Notes: generated from the sequence alone by a model not told the origin. 8,747 nucleotides of DNA from an uncultured Succinivibrio sp. (GCA_902772715.1 CACYBT010000007.1:1-8747); one strand, 5' to 3'; positions 1-6,950 are shown, counted from the first letter of the stretch. Program-made: numbers and translations.

Positions 1-52
1 ACAGAGAAATTTGTCTTAACGAGCGGTATTTTGTAGCTTTTGCAAGTGCAGA

Positions 53-727
53 TCAGTGATTCTGCTGCAAAGCACGGTAGCGGGTAATCACTTTTTTTAC
101 AAAGTTTTGTGTTTCTTCAAAAGGGGGGATGCCCTTATACTTATCGACATTGCCCATGCCTGCATTATAGGCGGCCAGAGCCAGTTCAAGATCACCGTTG
201 TAGCGGTTTAGGAGCATGGCAAGATAGGATGAACCGGCCTGAATATTCTCGTTGGGGTCAAATGGATCTTTGACATTAAGTTCATTTTGGGTTGCCGGCA
301 TCAGCTGCATCAGTCCCTGGGCGCCTACCTTGGAGACGGCATCGACCACTGCCCCTGATTCTACTTCAATAACGGCTAGTACCAGTTCTGGCGCGATGAA
401 ATTATTGTAAGCGGCATTTTCCGCATAGGCCTGCCATTTTTTGAGTGCTCTGCTTATGCCTTTTTTACTGGTGGGGGCATAGGAGAGCATCACCATGTGA
501 TTGCGTCGCAAAAGGTAGGCATAGCGTGAAAGTTTCATGACATTAAGTGATTCGATTCGTCGCTCTACCTTAGGCGGATGATTGTATGGTACTGCCTCTA
601 TGGTGGTTTCTGTAACCTCTAAGGTGATTTCATCGTCAGCACATAAGGCACACTCCCCGAATAAAAAGGGAAGAGAAAGATAAATCAGGATAGTCTTTTT
701 ACTAGTTTTCATCCGTATCATCATCAT
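53..727 (-). CDS. Secreted lytic transglycosylase, SLT (Slt70-like) catalytic domain
   Basis: Predicted to cleave the MurNAc-GlcNAc bond of peptidoglycan in the periplasm, leaving 1,6-anhydro-MurNAc ends. Residues about 6-30 look like a Sec signal peptide: a Lys-rich start (MKTSKK), a hydrophobic core and a plausible signal peptidase I site after ALCA; I see no lipobox. Residues 31-100 match nothing I recognise. The SLT domain spans about 108-215. It has the catalytic Glu in the ES pair (E123), GLMQLMPAT at 138-146 and AAYNAG at 185-190, all hallmarks of family 1 transglycosylases. The start is ambiguous: three ATGs in a row (725-727, 722-724, 719-721) and a fourth at 710-712 that would give the tidier signal peptide. 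None has a clear Shine-Dalgarno, and all overlap the end of the upstream response regulator gene, so translation is probably coupled. At 224 residues it is a small single-domain enzyme. Family confident, physiological role unknown. Confidence 0.9.
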   Translation of the reverse strand: MMMIRMKTSKKTILIYLSLPFLFGECALCADDEITLEVTETTIEAVPYNHPPKVERRIESLNVMKLSRYAYLLRRNHMVMLSYAPTSKKGISRALKKWQAYAENAAYNNFIAPELVLAVIEVESGAVVDAVSKVGAQGLMQLMPATQNELNVKDPFDPNENIQAGSSYLAMLLNRYNGDLELALAAYNAGMGNVDKYKGIPPFEETQNFVKKVITRYRALQQNH

Positions 728-1784
728 AGTCGTCAGTATCTAACTGTTTCATGAGATAATTAACATCCATATCGATGAGATTGAGCATGATTCTGCAGAT
801 CTGAGGATCAAACTGAGTGCCAAGGCCTTCTTTCAGCTGTTTTTTTACCATTTCCTGAGGCATCGTGTCATGATATGAGCGATGTGATGTCATGGCATCA
901 TAGGCATCGGCAACACAGATAATACGGGCTACAAAAGGGATTTCATCACCCTTTAGTTTTTGAGGATAGCCAGTTCCGTCGTAATGCTCATGATGATAAT
1001 GCGCTCCTAAGCCTAAAAGCGGATTGGATTTCACTTTTTTTAAAATCTCATAACCGATTGTAGTGTGTTCTTTAATTCTCGCGTATTCCTCATCTGTGAG
1101 TTTGGTTGACTTGCGGATGATGGTGGCAGGAATGCCGATTTTCCCGATATCATGCAGTAAACCTGCATAATAGATATTGTTAAGTTCGTTCTCGTCGCTT
1201 ATGCCACAGCATTTTGCCAAACATCGCGAATAAAAGGCGACACGTTCGGAGTGTCCCCTGGTATAAGGATCTTTTTTGTCTATAGTTTTGGCAAGGGCTT
1301 TGATGGTTTCACTTAAAATTTCATAGTTCTGCTTAAGACGTTTTTCGGCCAGCTCCTTGTGACGCTCTATTTCTTTGCGCATCTGTTTTTGCATGTTGGC
1401 ATAGGATAACTGATGTTCTATACGTGCAGTAATTACTTTTTCGGAGAATGGTTTGTGGATAAAATCAGTGGCACCGTTGGAAAACGCCATGGTTTCATAT
1501 TCTTCTTCCATTTGTGCGGTCATGACAATAACCGGCGTATCCGTATCTTTTTCACGAATTTTTCTTAAGACCTGGATCCCGTCCATGTTTGGCATTTCAT
1601 AGTCTAAGAGCACCAGATCGACGTCCTGTGTTTCAAAAAGGGAAAGACCTTTTTCTCCTGAAAGCGCCGACAGACATAGAATAGCCCGTTCGTGATAGTT
1701 TAATATCATGCGCGTGACAGAATTGATGATGAACTGCGAATCATCAATGATGAGAACGGTAGTGGTTTCTTTGTTGCGATTCAT
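702..1784 (-). CDS. Response regulator with REC and HD-GYP domains, predicted c-di-GMP phosphodiesterase
   Basis: RpfG-like architecture. The receiver domain is at residues about 8-125, with the acidic pair D14-D15, phosphoacceptor D61 in LLDYEMP, T89 and K111 (KPF), so all the usual receiver residues are present. A probably helical charged linker (about 125-165) leads to an HD-GYP domain (about 160-345). That domain has H211-D212 and the signature HHEHYDGTGYP at 264-274; the GYP triad is intact, so hydrolysis of cyclic di-GMP is plausible. No membrane segment, hence cytoplasmic. No histidine kinase gene lies in the window, so the partner is elsewhere. The protein ends in an acidic tail (Asp/Glu-rich, 349-360) whose codons overlap the start of the transglycosylase gene by up to 26 bases, implying one transcript and coupled translation. 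No strong Shine-Dalgarno precedes the ATG at 1784. Domain assignment is firm; phosphodiesterase activity is inferred from family motifs. Confidence 0.93.
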   Translation of the reverse strand: MNRNKETTTVLIIDDSQFIINSVTRMILNYHERAILCLSALSGEKGLSLFETQDVDLVLLDYEMPNMDGIQVLRKIREKDTDTPVIVMTAQMEEEYETMAFSNGATDFIHKPFSEKVITARIEHQLSYANMQKQMRKEIERHKELAEKRLKQNYEILSETIKALAKTIDKKDPYTRGHSERVAFYSRCLAKCCGISDENELNNIYYAGLLHDIGKIGIPATIIRKSTKLTDEEYARIKEHTTIGYEILKKVKSNPLLGLGAHYHHEHYDGTGYPQKLKGDEIPFVARIICVADAYDAMTSHRSYHDTMPQEMVKKQLKEGLGTQFDPQICRIMLNLIDMDVNYLMKQLDTDDYDDDTDEN

Positions 1785-1944
1785 AGTAATTAAATATGAG
1801 GTTTGTTAATGATCGCTAGGAGCAATTTTTACCTTCAAATGGTTTTTTGAGTATCTGTTCATCTTAAACACGATAAAAGAGCAGACTGCAAAACAAAAAT
1901 TTGAAAATTGCGCCAAATTGAGGCATGAAAATCTTCACATTTCT

Positions 1945-1953
1945 ATCATAACA
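1945..1953 (-). promoter_or_regulatory. Possible extended -10 promoter for the HD-GYP/transglycosylase operon
   Basis: Read on the minus strand this is TGTTATGAT, a TGn extension plus a -10-like hexamer TATGAT (5 of 6 to TATAAT). No good -35 lies 16-18 bases upstream. It would leave a 5' leader of about 150 bases before the ATG at 1784, which is long. Weak call. Confidence 0.28.
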
Positions 1954-2005
1954 CAGTTAAAGGCAATTCATTATGCTACTTTGTCATCTTTTTGAAAAAT
2001 TTAAG

Positions 2006-2042
2006 TGGGCTCCAATTTTAAGGAGCTTAAGGTAATTTTTTT
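2006..2042 (+). terminator. Terminator-like hairpin with T-run immediately before the nadK promoter
   Basis: The stem pairs 2006-2013 with 2022-2029 (core GCTCC/GGAGC with flanking G-T and T-A pairs) around an 8-base loop, AATTTTAA. Seven Ts follow at 2036-2042 and run into the -35 of the nadK promoter. The shape is that of an intrinsic terminator on the plus strand, yet no plus-strand gene precedes it in the window. It could end a small RNA or stray transcription, or be chance in AT-rich DNA. Confidence 0.35.
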
Positions 2043-2069
2043 GAAAAGTGGCGCTCATCAAGGTACAAT
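2041..2069 (+). promoter_or_regulatory. Sigma70-type promoter for nadK-recN-GNAT-dapB
   Basis: TTGAAA at 2041-2046 (4 of 6 to TTGACA), a 17-base spacer, then TACAAT at 2064-2069 (5 of 6 to TATAAT). Transcription would start near 2076, giving a leader of about 18 bases before the nadK start. It is the best promoter-like sequence I found in the window and heads a four-gene operon. Confidence 0.65.
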
Positions 2070-2093
2070 AAACCATAATGAATATGGAGTGTC

Positions 2094-3011
2094 ATGGTGA
2101 CGGATTGTTTGACTCATGAGCGCATCAGTACGGCGGTGGTTATCTCAAAGGTGTATAAAAGACCTTTGGCTGATCCTATAAGACAGATTGTTGCGTTTTT
2201 AAAAAAATTTGAAGTTAAAGCCTATGTGGATGCCAACACCAAGATCGGTTTTAATCTTAGCGACCTTCAAAGTATCAGTAAAAGAGATATGCGGGAGGTT
2301 GATCTTATCATTGTGGTAGGAGGGGATGGCTCGGTACTGGGCGTGGCGCGTACTCTTGTCGATCTGGGCGTACCGGTTCTCGGAATCAACAAAGGTCATT
2401 TAGGACTTCTCACGGATGTAAGTCCTCATAACCTCGAGGAAAAACTTGCCAAAATCATTTGCGGACATTACTTCCTAGAAGAACGTACCATGCTTGACGT
2501 TAAGGTCTATCGCAAGTCTGCCGATGGGCTTGGTGAGATGCTGGGGGCCTCGCTTGCTACCAATGAAACTGTCATTCACTCAGGTACCATTGCACATATG
2601 CTGATGCTCAAAGTGACTATCGGTCAGCATTATATGTATACCATTCGGGGAGATGGCATCATTGTAAATACGCCTACAGGTTCTACCGCTTATGCTTTAT
2701 CTGCTGGCGGCTCTATCATTGAACCTAAACTTGATGTACTGTCAGTAGTTCCTATGTTTCCTCATTCTTTAAACTGTTCGCCCATTATTATTCCAGGCAA
2801 GAGTGAAGTTAAAATCGAGTTTGAAAGTCCTGATGACCTGACTGAACTTATAGCCATAAACTGTGATGGACAGGTGACCATGCGTGCTGATACGCGCTGT
2901 CAGGTTCAAATCTGCCAGCATGCTACACCTTTGAAACTTATTCATCCTGATGATTATGATTACTACAGCCTCTTAAGAAAGAAACTAGATTGGGGCAAGA
3001 GCCTCGTCTGA
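2094..3011 (+). CDS. nadK: NAD kinase (ATP-dependent)
   Basis: Phosphorylates NAD to NADP in the cytoplasm and so sets the NADP(H) pool. Family marks are clear: GGDGS at 76-80, where the Asp is the conserved catalytic/binding residue; the Asn-Glu pair at 157-158; RGDG at 185-188; the nucleotide-binding segment TPTGSTAY at 193-200 followed by SAGG; and VPMFPHSL at 219-226, typical of proteobacterial NadK. At 305 residues it is slightly longer than the roughly 292-residue E. coli enzyme, with the excess near the N-terminus. The start is uncertain by one codon: ATG 2094 sits 4 bases after GGAG (2086-2089), while the next codon, GTG 2097, sits at a better 7-base spacing. First gene of the operon, 21 bases before recN, the same order as in E. 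coli. Very confident. Confidence 0.97.
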   Translation: MVTDCLTHERISTAVVISKVYKRPLADPIRQIVAFLKKFEVKAYVDANTKIGFNLSDLQSISKRDMREVDLIIVVGGDGSVLGVARTLVDLGVPVLGINKGHLGLLTDVSPHNLEEKLAKIICGHYFLEERTMLDVKVYRKSADGLGEMLGASLATNETVIHSGTIAHMLMLKVTIGQHYMYTIRGDGIIVNTPTGSTAYALSAGGSIIEPKLDVLSVVPMFPHSLNCSPIIIPGKSEVKIEFESPDDLTELIAINCDGQVTMRADTRCQVQICQHATPLKLIHPDDYDYYSLLRKKLDWGKSLV

Positions 3012-3032
3012 TGGCTGTATGCTGGAGAAACC

Positions 3033-4706
3033 ATGCTTGAAACACTTGTAGTCAAGGATTTTGCTTTAAGCCGAGATAATCGCCTTGAATTTCAAAAAGG
3101 TATGATTAGCATCACTGGTGAAACCGGTGCCGGTAAATCACTGACTGTGGATGCCTTATCGCTTCTTATGGGAGCCCGTGCGGATGCGAACATGATAAAC
3201 AGTACGCGTGAGCGTGCTGAGGTAAGTGCACAGTTTTCCATTGATAACAATGAAAAAGTACGGGATTATCTCATAGCACACGAGCTCCTAAGCGATGACA
3301 ATACAGTCACCATTCGTCGTGTTATTTTTAGGGATAACCGTTCAAAAGCCTATATTAACGATACTCCGTGCACCCTCACTGCACTAAAGGAGCTCGCTCC
3401 GCATCTTGTAGCCATACATGGACAGCATGCCTCATACAAGCTAATTGATGAGCGCGAGCAGCTGATGCTGCTTGATGCCTTTGCCAACTGTAAGGACGAG
3501 AAAAACGCTGTAAGTCTTGCTTATGATAAATACACCGCAGGTAGGAATCTATTGCAGTCTTTATCCAATGAACAGCAGGAGGGAGCAGCGCATTACAAAA
3601 CTCTGCGTTATGAGGCCAATGCCCTAAATGAACTTGACTTAAAAGAGGGTGATTATGAAAAATTGAGTGCTGATTATGATGCGCTCCTGCACCAGACTCA
3701 GGCTCAAGATGCAGTGGCTTTGGCGCAGGGAGTGCTTGAGAATGATGAGCACAATATCATTGATATTTTAGGAGCACGCCTTTCCGACCTAAAGCGGATC
3801 AGTATCTATGCCAAGGATAGCATTGAACCTATTTTACAGAATTTTGAAAGTGCACTTTTACAGTTAGATGAGGCCCGTGAAGCGCTAGATGCACTGTCTT
3901 TGAAGGCAAATCCTCTGCTTGTGGAGGAAATTTCGCAAAAACTTTCTGCCATTCACGATATGTCAAGACGCCTAAAGGTAAATCCTCAGGAGCTGTATGT
4001 GCTTAAAAACCGTCTCAATGCTGATTTAGAGCATTTTCTTTCTTTAAAGGTGCAAATAGAAAAGCAAACCGAAGAAGTAAAAAAACTGCGCGAAGAATTT
4101 GAGCATAAGGCTGCTGCTCTTTCTGCCAAACGTTTTATGGCTGCCGCCAAAATGAGTGCGGAGGTTACCTCAAAAATCAAAGAACTCGCCATGCCGGATG
4201 GTGTTTTTGAGGTGCGCATTGTCAAGGATGAGACCGTTAAGCCGCGACGTGAGGGACGTGACAATGTATCTTTTATGTTTAATGCCAATCTTGGTGAGGA
4301 ACTAAAACCGCTTGGGGCTGTGGCCTCGGGAGGTGAACTTTCTCGACTGGCTCTGGCTATTGAGGTTTTAACCTGTGGCCATGAGGCTACTCCAACCCTG
4401 GTATTTGATGAGGTGGACAGCGGTATTTCCGGCCGCACCGCCTCGGCTGTAGGTGAAATGCTACGTACTCTAGGAGAGAGTGTGCAGGTTTTAACCGTTA
4501 CTCACCTGCCGCAGGTGGCTGCCTGTGCTCATGAACATTTTCTTGTGCTAAAAGAAGATGATGGTTTAAACGTTCACTCCAAAGTGAATAAACTGGACCG
4601 AGATGGAAGAGTAAAGGAGCTGTGCCGTATGCTTGGCGGAAAAGTGATAACAGATGACACCTATGCCTTTGCATCTGATCTGCTAAGAGCAAGTGCTAAA
4701 TTATAA
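3033..4706 (+). CDS. recN: DNA repair protein RecN (SMC-like ATPase)
   Basis: SMC-family ATPase that acts on the nucleoid in double-strand break repair and recombination. The N-terminal half-ATPase has Walker A GETGAGKS at 29-36 and the RecN-typical IHGQHA at 128-133. The middle (about 155-375) is helical and charged, as expected for the coiled coil, with Leu/Glu/Lys-rich stretches. The C-terminal half-ATPase has the ABC signature ASGGELSR at 431-438, Walker B LVFDEVD at 456-462 and the switch His H491 in VTHLPQVA. Length 557 against 553 in E. coli, so full length. GGAG at 3024-3027 lies 5 bases before the ATG. In E. coli recN is strongly SOS-induced; here I find no LexA-type box in the 21-base gap after nadK or before nadK, so regulation may differ. 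It is followed by a GNAT gene 15 bases downstream. Confidence 0.97.
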   Translation: MLETLVVKDFALSRDNRLEFQKGMISITGETGAGKSLTVDALSLLMGARADANMINSTRERAEVSAQFSIDNNEKVRDYLIAHELLSDDNTVTIRRVIFRDNRSKAYINDTPCTLTALKELAPHLVAIHGQHASYKLIDEREQLMLLDAFANCKDEKNAVSLAYDKYTAGRNLLQSLSNEQQEGAAHYKTLRYEANALNELDLKEGDYEKLSADYDALLHQTQAQDAVALAQGVLENDEHNIIDILGARLSDLKRISIYAKDSIEPILQNFESALLQLDEAREALDALSLKANPLLVEEISQKLSAIHDMSRRLKVNPQELYVLKNRLNADLEHFLSLKVQIEKQTEEVKKLREEFEHKAAALSAKRFMAAAKMSAEVTSKIKELAMPDGVFEVRIVKDETVKPRREGRDNVSFMFNANLGEELKPLGAVASGGELSRLALAIEVLTCGHEATPTLVFDEVDSGISGRTASAVGEMLRTLGESVQVLTVTHLPQVAACAHEHFLVLKEDDGLNVHSKVNKLDRDGRVKELCRMLGGKVITDDTYAFASDLLRASAKL

Positions 4707-4721
4707 GATTGAGTGAATTAA

Positions 4722-5216
4722 ATGAACAGTAATAAGATTACCATAAAAACCGGAGAAGTTGCTGAGTTACGCTGGGCAGTTATTGAGGATGCCCATGATA
4801 TTGCAGTTATGGAACTGGAGTCGGCAAAGTATGAGAATCGTGAGGAGCCTATTGTCATAAGCGAGGAAGATTTCACGAGATACTGGCAGTGGCGACTGCA
4901 TTCAAATGAATGCCCTACTGTGGTGGTACGGGGAGAGAAAATGCTGATGGGTTTTCTCTCTTTTGAAAAAAATATTAAAGATGGTTTTATTATGGCGTTA
5001 TACATCAATCCGGTGTATATGCGTATGGGAGTAGGAACTATCCTCGTCGGTACAGCAGAAAATCTGGTACGCTCTCAGCACGGAAAAGGCCTGTATGTTG
5101 ATGTTGAAATTCGTAATCTAAACGGTCTTAGTTTTTATAAAAAGTTAGGTTTTGTTGAAGATGGCATGGCATCCTACCATCTCATTAAGATGTACAAGGA
5201 GGTTAATGATGCTTAA
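4722..5216 (+). CDS. GNAT-family N-acetyltransferase, substrate unknown
   Basis: A stand-alone acetyl-CoA-dependent acetyltransferase of 164 residues, cytoplasmic. The beta-strand region MALYINPVYM (91-100) leads into the acetyl-CoA pyrophosphate loop RMGVGT (101-106). The usual [QR]xxGx[GA] motif is present except that its first position is Met100. The C-terminal motif NLNGLSFYKKLGFVEDG (132-148) is the typical GNAT alpha4-beta7 segment with a Tyr (Y139) in the expected place for a general acid. I cannot say what it acetylates: protein N-terminus, polyamine, antibiotic and amino acid substrates all remain possible. GAGTGA (4711-4716) sits 5 bases before the ATG. Its last 8 bases overlap the preferred start of dapB, and the dapB ribosome-binding site lies inside its coding sequence, so the two are likely translated together. 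Family confident, function open. Confidence 0.88.
   Translation: MNSNKITIKTGEVAELRWAVIEDAHDIAVMELESAKYENREEPIVISEEDFTRYWQWRLHSNECPTVVVRGEKMLMGFLSFEKNIKDGFIMALYINPVYMRMGVGTILVGTAENLVRSQHGKGLYVDVEIRNLNGLSFYKKLGFVEDGMASYHLIKMYKEVNDA
5196..5202 (+). promoter_or_regulatory. Ribosome-binding site fixing the dapB start
   Basis: AAGGAGG, near-perfect Shine-Dalgarno, lies 6 bases before ATG 5209 and only 3 bases before ATG 5206. It argues for a start at 5209 and against the in-frame ATG at 5152, which lies inside the GNAT gene. It is itself embedded in the last codons of the GNAT gene. Confidence 0.8.
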
Positions 5217-5976
5217 AGTTGGTATTATCGGAATCGGCGGACGCATGGGACATGCGCTCTATGAGTGCGGTCAGGGCTTGTGCGATGTCAAGGTAGTATG
5301 CGGTGTTGACAAGAATACTGACAATCTGCCTTTAGGTTTTAACGAGGAGGTGGTGCCTAAGGTTACAGATTTATCTAAGACGCCTGATCTCTTCATTGAT
5401 TTTTCAAGACCGGAATGCTCCAACGAGGTTTTGGCATATGCTCGGGAACATGGCGTAAAGATGGTGCTGGGTACTACTGGTTTTAGTGCTGAGGAGCTAT
5501 CTAAAATTAGAGAGTATTCCCGCAGTATCCCCATTGTATTTGCCTCAAATTTCTCGGTGGGGGTCAATGTCCTTTTAGATCTGATTGAAAAGGCCTCCAG
5601 AATTATGGCTGATGCCGATCTCGAAATCATCGAGGCTCATCACCGCTATAAGGTGGATGCACCATCAGGTACCGCTCTTTCGATGGGAGAGGCTGCCGCA
5701 CGAGGCCGTAATGTGTCCTTAAAGGATGTAATGGTTGCCGGTCGTTCTGGTAATACCGGTGAGCGCTCTTACGGCACCATCGGTTTTTCCTCCATCCGTG
5801 GCGGAGATATTGTTGGCGAGCACAAGGCTATGTTTTGTACCGAAGGTGAACGCGTAGAGCTAGGACATGTGGCCTCTTCACGTCAGACCTTTGCCAAGGG
5901 AGCTTTCCGTGCTGCTCTGTGGGTCAACGACAAAAAACCAGGCCTATACAGTATGAAGCATGTTTTAGGCCTTTAA
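5209..5976 (+). CDS. dapB: 4-hydroxy-tetrahydrodipicolinate reductase (DapB)
   Basis: Reduces 4-hydroxy-tetrahydrodipicolinate with NAD(P)H in the lysine/diaminopimelate pathway, feeding protein and peptidoglycan synthesis. With the start at 5209 it is 255 residues, shorter than E. coli (273); the missing residues are mainly in the region after the first beta-alpha units. Motifs: nucleotide-binding GIGGRMG at 8-14, GTTGF at 88-92, FSVGVN at 115-120, catalytic EAHHRYKVDAPSGTA at 142-156 with H144, H145 and K148, and GTIGF at 189-193. At the cofactor-specificity spot E. coli has Glu38-Arg39; this protein has D34-K35, conservative changes that would still allow both NADH and NADPH. The open frame extends upstream to 5152, but that part reads GNAT coding sequence out of frame and is not DapB-like. 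Last gene of the operon; a terminator follows at once. Confidence 0.96.
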   Translation: MLKVGIIGIGGRMGHALYECGQGLCDVKVVCGVDKNTDNLPLGFNEEVVPKVTDLSKTPDLFIDFSRPECSNEVLAYAREHGVKMVLGTTGFSAEELSKIREYSRSIPIVFASNFSVGVNVLLDLIEKASRIMADADLEIIEAHHRYKVDAPSGTALSMGEAAARGRNVSLKDVMVAGRSGNTGERSYGTIGFSSIRGGDIVGEHKAMFCTEGERVELGHVASSRQTFAKGAFRAALWVNDKKPGLYSMKHVLGL

Positions 5977-6003
5977 AAAAAAACCGGCCTTTGCCGGTTT
6001 TTT
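5975..6003. terminator. Bidirectional intrinsic terminator between dapB and the SDR gene
   Basis: Stem ACCGGC (5983-5988) and GCCGGT (5993-5998) with a 4-base loop CTTT, flanked by an A-run on the left (5975-5983) and a T-run on the right (5998-6003). The flanking runs pair and also supply U-tracts in both directions. It begins within the dapB stop codon and ends 9 bases from the stop of the convergent SDR gene, so it can end both transcripts. Confidence 0.9.
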
Positions 6004-6012
6004 CTCCACGCT

Positions 6013-6768
6013 TTAGTTGCGTAAATCGTTGATAAAATCCTCGTCGATAACAATTTCCTTGCCGGTAATATCTTTGCCTTTCTCCGATATCAGATAGGCA
6101 GTAACTTCTGCAATATCCTCAGCCAAAGACCATTTGATGCCAAAGGCGCTGTCCATGACCCTGTGTCCTGAATCCAAATCTCTTGGGGAGGCAAGTTCGA
6201 CATTACCGTTGATAATGGTATTGGCACGGATCCCATATTTAGCCCATTCTTCAGCCATGGCGCGTGTCAGCATAATAACTCCGCCTTTAGCAGCATTGTA
6301 GGCGGCTATATTTGGTACACACTTTTTTGAAATCATGGAGGCCAGATTAATGATATGGCCGCCCCCATGTTCTTTCATCATTGGAAAACAGTGCTTTGCT
6401 AAAAGAAATACTGGATTCAAATTTATGGAAAGTGAACGATTGAAATCATCAATGCTTAGGTTTTCAAGTTTTTCATATAAGGCTACATCGGTTGCATTGA
6501 TGAGTACATTGACATTGTGATCAGAAGCCTCAATGCGGTCTATGGATTCTTGGATGGAGGTCTGCGAGAGCAATTCACAAGGCATGGCAATGGCTTTTTT
6601 ACCGCTAGGATCTATTTCTTTTGCGATCATTGCAATTTTATCAGCATGTTTTGACATAAGATAAACGGTTGCGCCGCAATCCACAAGTTTATGACCAATG
6701 GCCTGTCCTACTGTATTACTTGCGCCACTGATGATTACGCATTTATCTTCTAGGTTTACAAGTCCCAT
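6013..6768 (-). CDS. Short-chain dehydrogenase/reductase with eroded cofactor motifs, substrate unknown
   Basis: Classical SDR fold by length (251 residues) and by the catalytic set: N116, S144, Y157 and K161, with the normal 13-residue S-to-Y spacing and YNAAKGG context. The cofactor-side glycine motifs are unusual. The TGxxxGxG loop reads SGASNTVG (14-21), with Thr at the middle Gly. The NNAG motif reads INAT (90-93). The PG turn after the active site reads NG (187-188). The C-terminal VDGG reads IDED (241-244). An NAD(P)-dependent oxidoreductase is therefore the family call, but cofactor binding may be altered. GGAGG (6773-6777) is 4 bases from the ATG. A TATAAA at 6805-6810 (minus strand) could be a -10, without a good -35. 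It stands alone, convergent with dapB and separated from gdhA by the gdhA terminator, so neighbours do not reveal its substrate. Confidence 0.87.
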   Translation of the reverse strand: MGLVNLEDKCVIISGASNTVGQAIGHKLVDCGATVYLMSKHADKIAMIAKEIDPSGKKAIAMPCELLSQTSIQESIDRIEASDHNVNVLINATDVALYEKLENLSIDDFNRSLSINLNPVFLLAKHCFPMMKEHGGGHIINLASMISKKCVPNIAAYNAAKGGVIMLTRAMAEEWAKYGIRANTIINGNVELASPRDLDSGHRVMDSAFGIKWSLAEDIAEVTAYLISEKGKDITGKEIVIDEDFINDLRN

Positions 6769-6897
6769 AATTCCTCCAAAAAAGCAATTTATTTATCTGC
6801 TGATTTTATATGTTTTTTTTCGCAGTACATAAGCTTTTTTCAAGTTTTTTTACGTGGGTTGCAAAGTTTATGAAATTTTTTCCTTATTGCCCAGAAT

Positions 6898-6924
6898 AAA
6901 AAAACGGAGGCATAAAGCCTCCGT
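6898..6924 (-). terminator. Intrinsic terminator of gdhA
   Basis: Perfect 8-bp stem, ACGGAGGC (6904-6911) and GCCTCCGT (6917-6924), with a 5-base loop. On the minus strand it is followed by seven Ts (complement of the A-run 6898-6904). It starts 26 bases after the gdhA stop codon and should isolate the downstream SDR gene. Confidence 0.92.
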
Positions 6925-6950
6925 AATCATCACATTTAGAAGTTTAAATC

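Larger units (their letters stand above)
1785..2093. other. Divergent intergenic region between the HD-GYP gene and nadK
   Basis: 309 bases between two divergent start codons, AT-rich, with no credible ORF or RNA gene. It holds a good nadK promoter (2041-2069), a terminator-like hairpin just before it (2006-2042), and a possible extended -10 for the minus-strand operon (1945-1953). I looked for a LexA box that might serve recN and found no full match. The rest (about 1785-1940) shows nothing I can assign. Confidence 0.7.

Noticed and set aside
1..52. Possible C-terminus of a further gene entering from the left on the plus strand (frames closing at 36 or 59)
   Set aside because: Only 11-18 codons are visible, two frames are equally possible, and nothing is recognisable. 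No terminator for the transglycosylase gene is visible here either.
1856..1871. CTGT-N8-AACA, half resembling a LexA box, as a possible SOS site for recN
   Set aside because: The second half does not match ACAG, and it is far from the plus-strand promoter. No full CTGT-N8-ACAG was seen near nadK or recN.
2078..2119. A 13-codon ORF (ATG 2078 to TGA 2119) overlapping the start of nadK out of frame, as a possible leader peptide
   Set aside because: It would start almost at the predicted transcription start, has no ribosome-binding site and carries no amino-acid run that would suggest attenuation.
2199..2399. 66-codon minus-strand ORF inside nadK
   Set aside because: Opposite conserved NadK coding sequence and without family resemblance.
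3986..4438. 150-codon minus-strand ORF inside recN
   Set aside because: Shadow of the RecN C-terminal ATPase; the peptide is Ser/Arg-rich with no recognisable domain, and the plus strand carries the conserved signature and Walker B motifs.
5271..5630. 119-codon minus-strand ORF inside dapB
   Set aside because: Shadow frame opposite conserved DapB motifs, with no ribosome-binding site and low-complexity composition.
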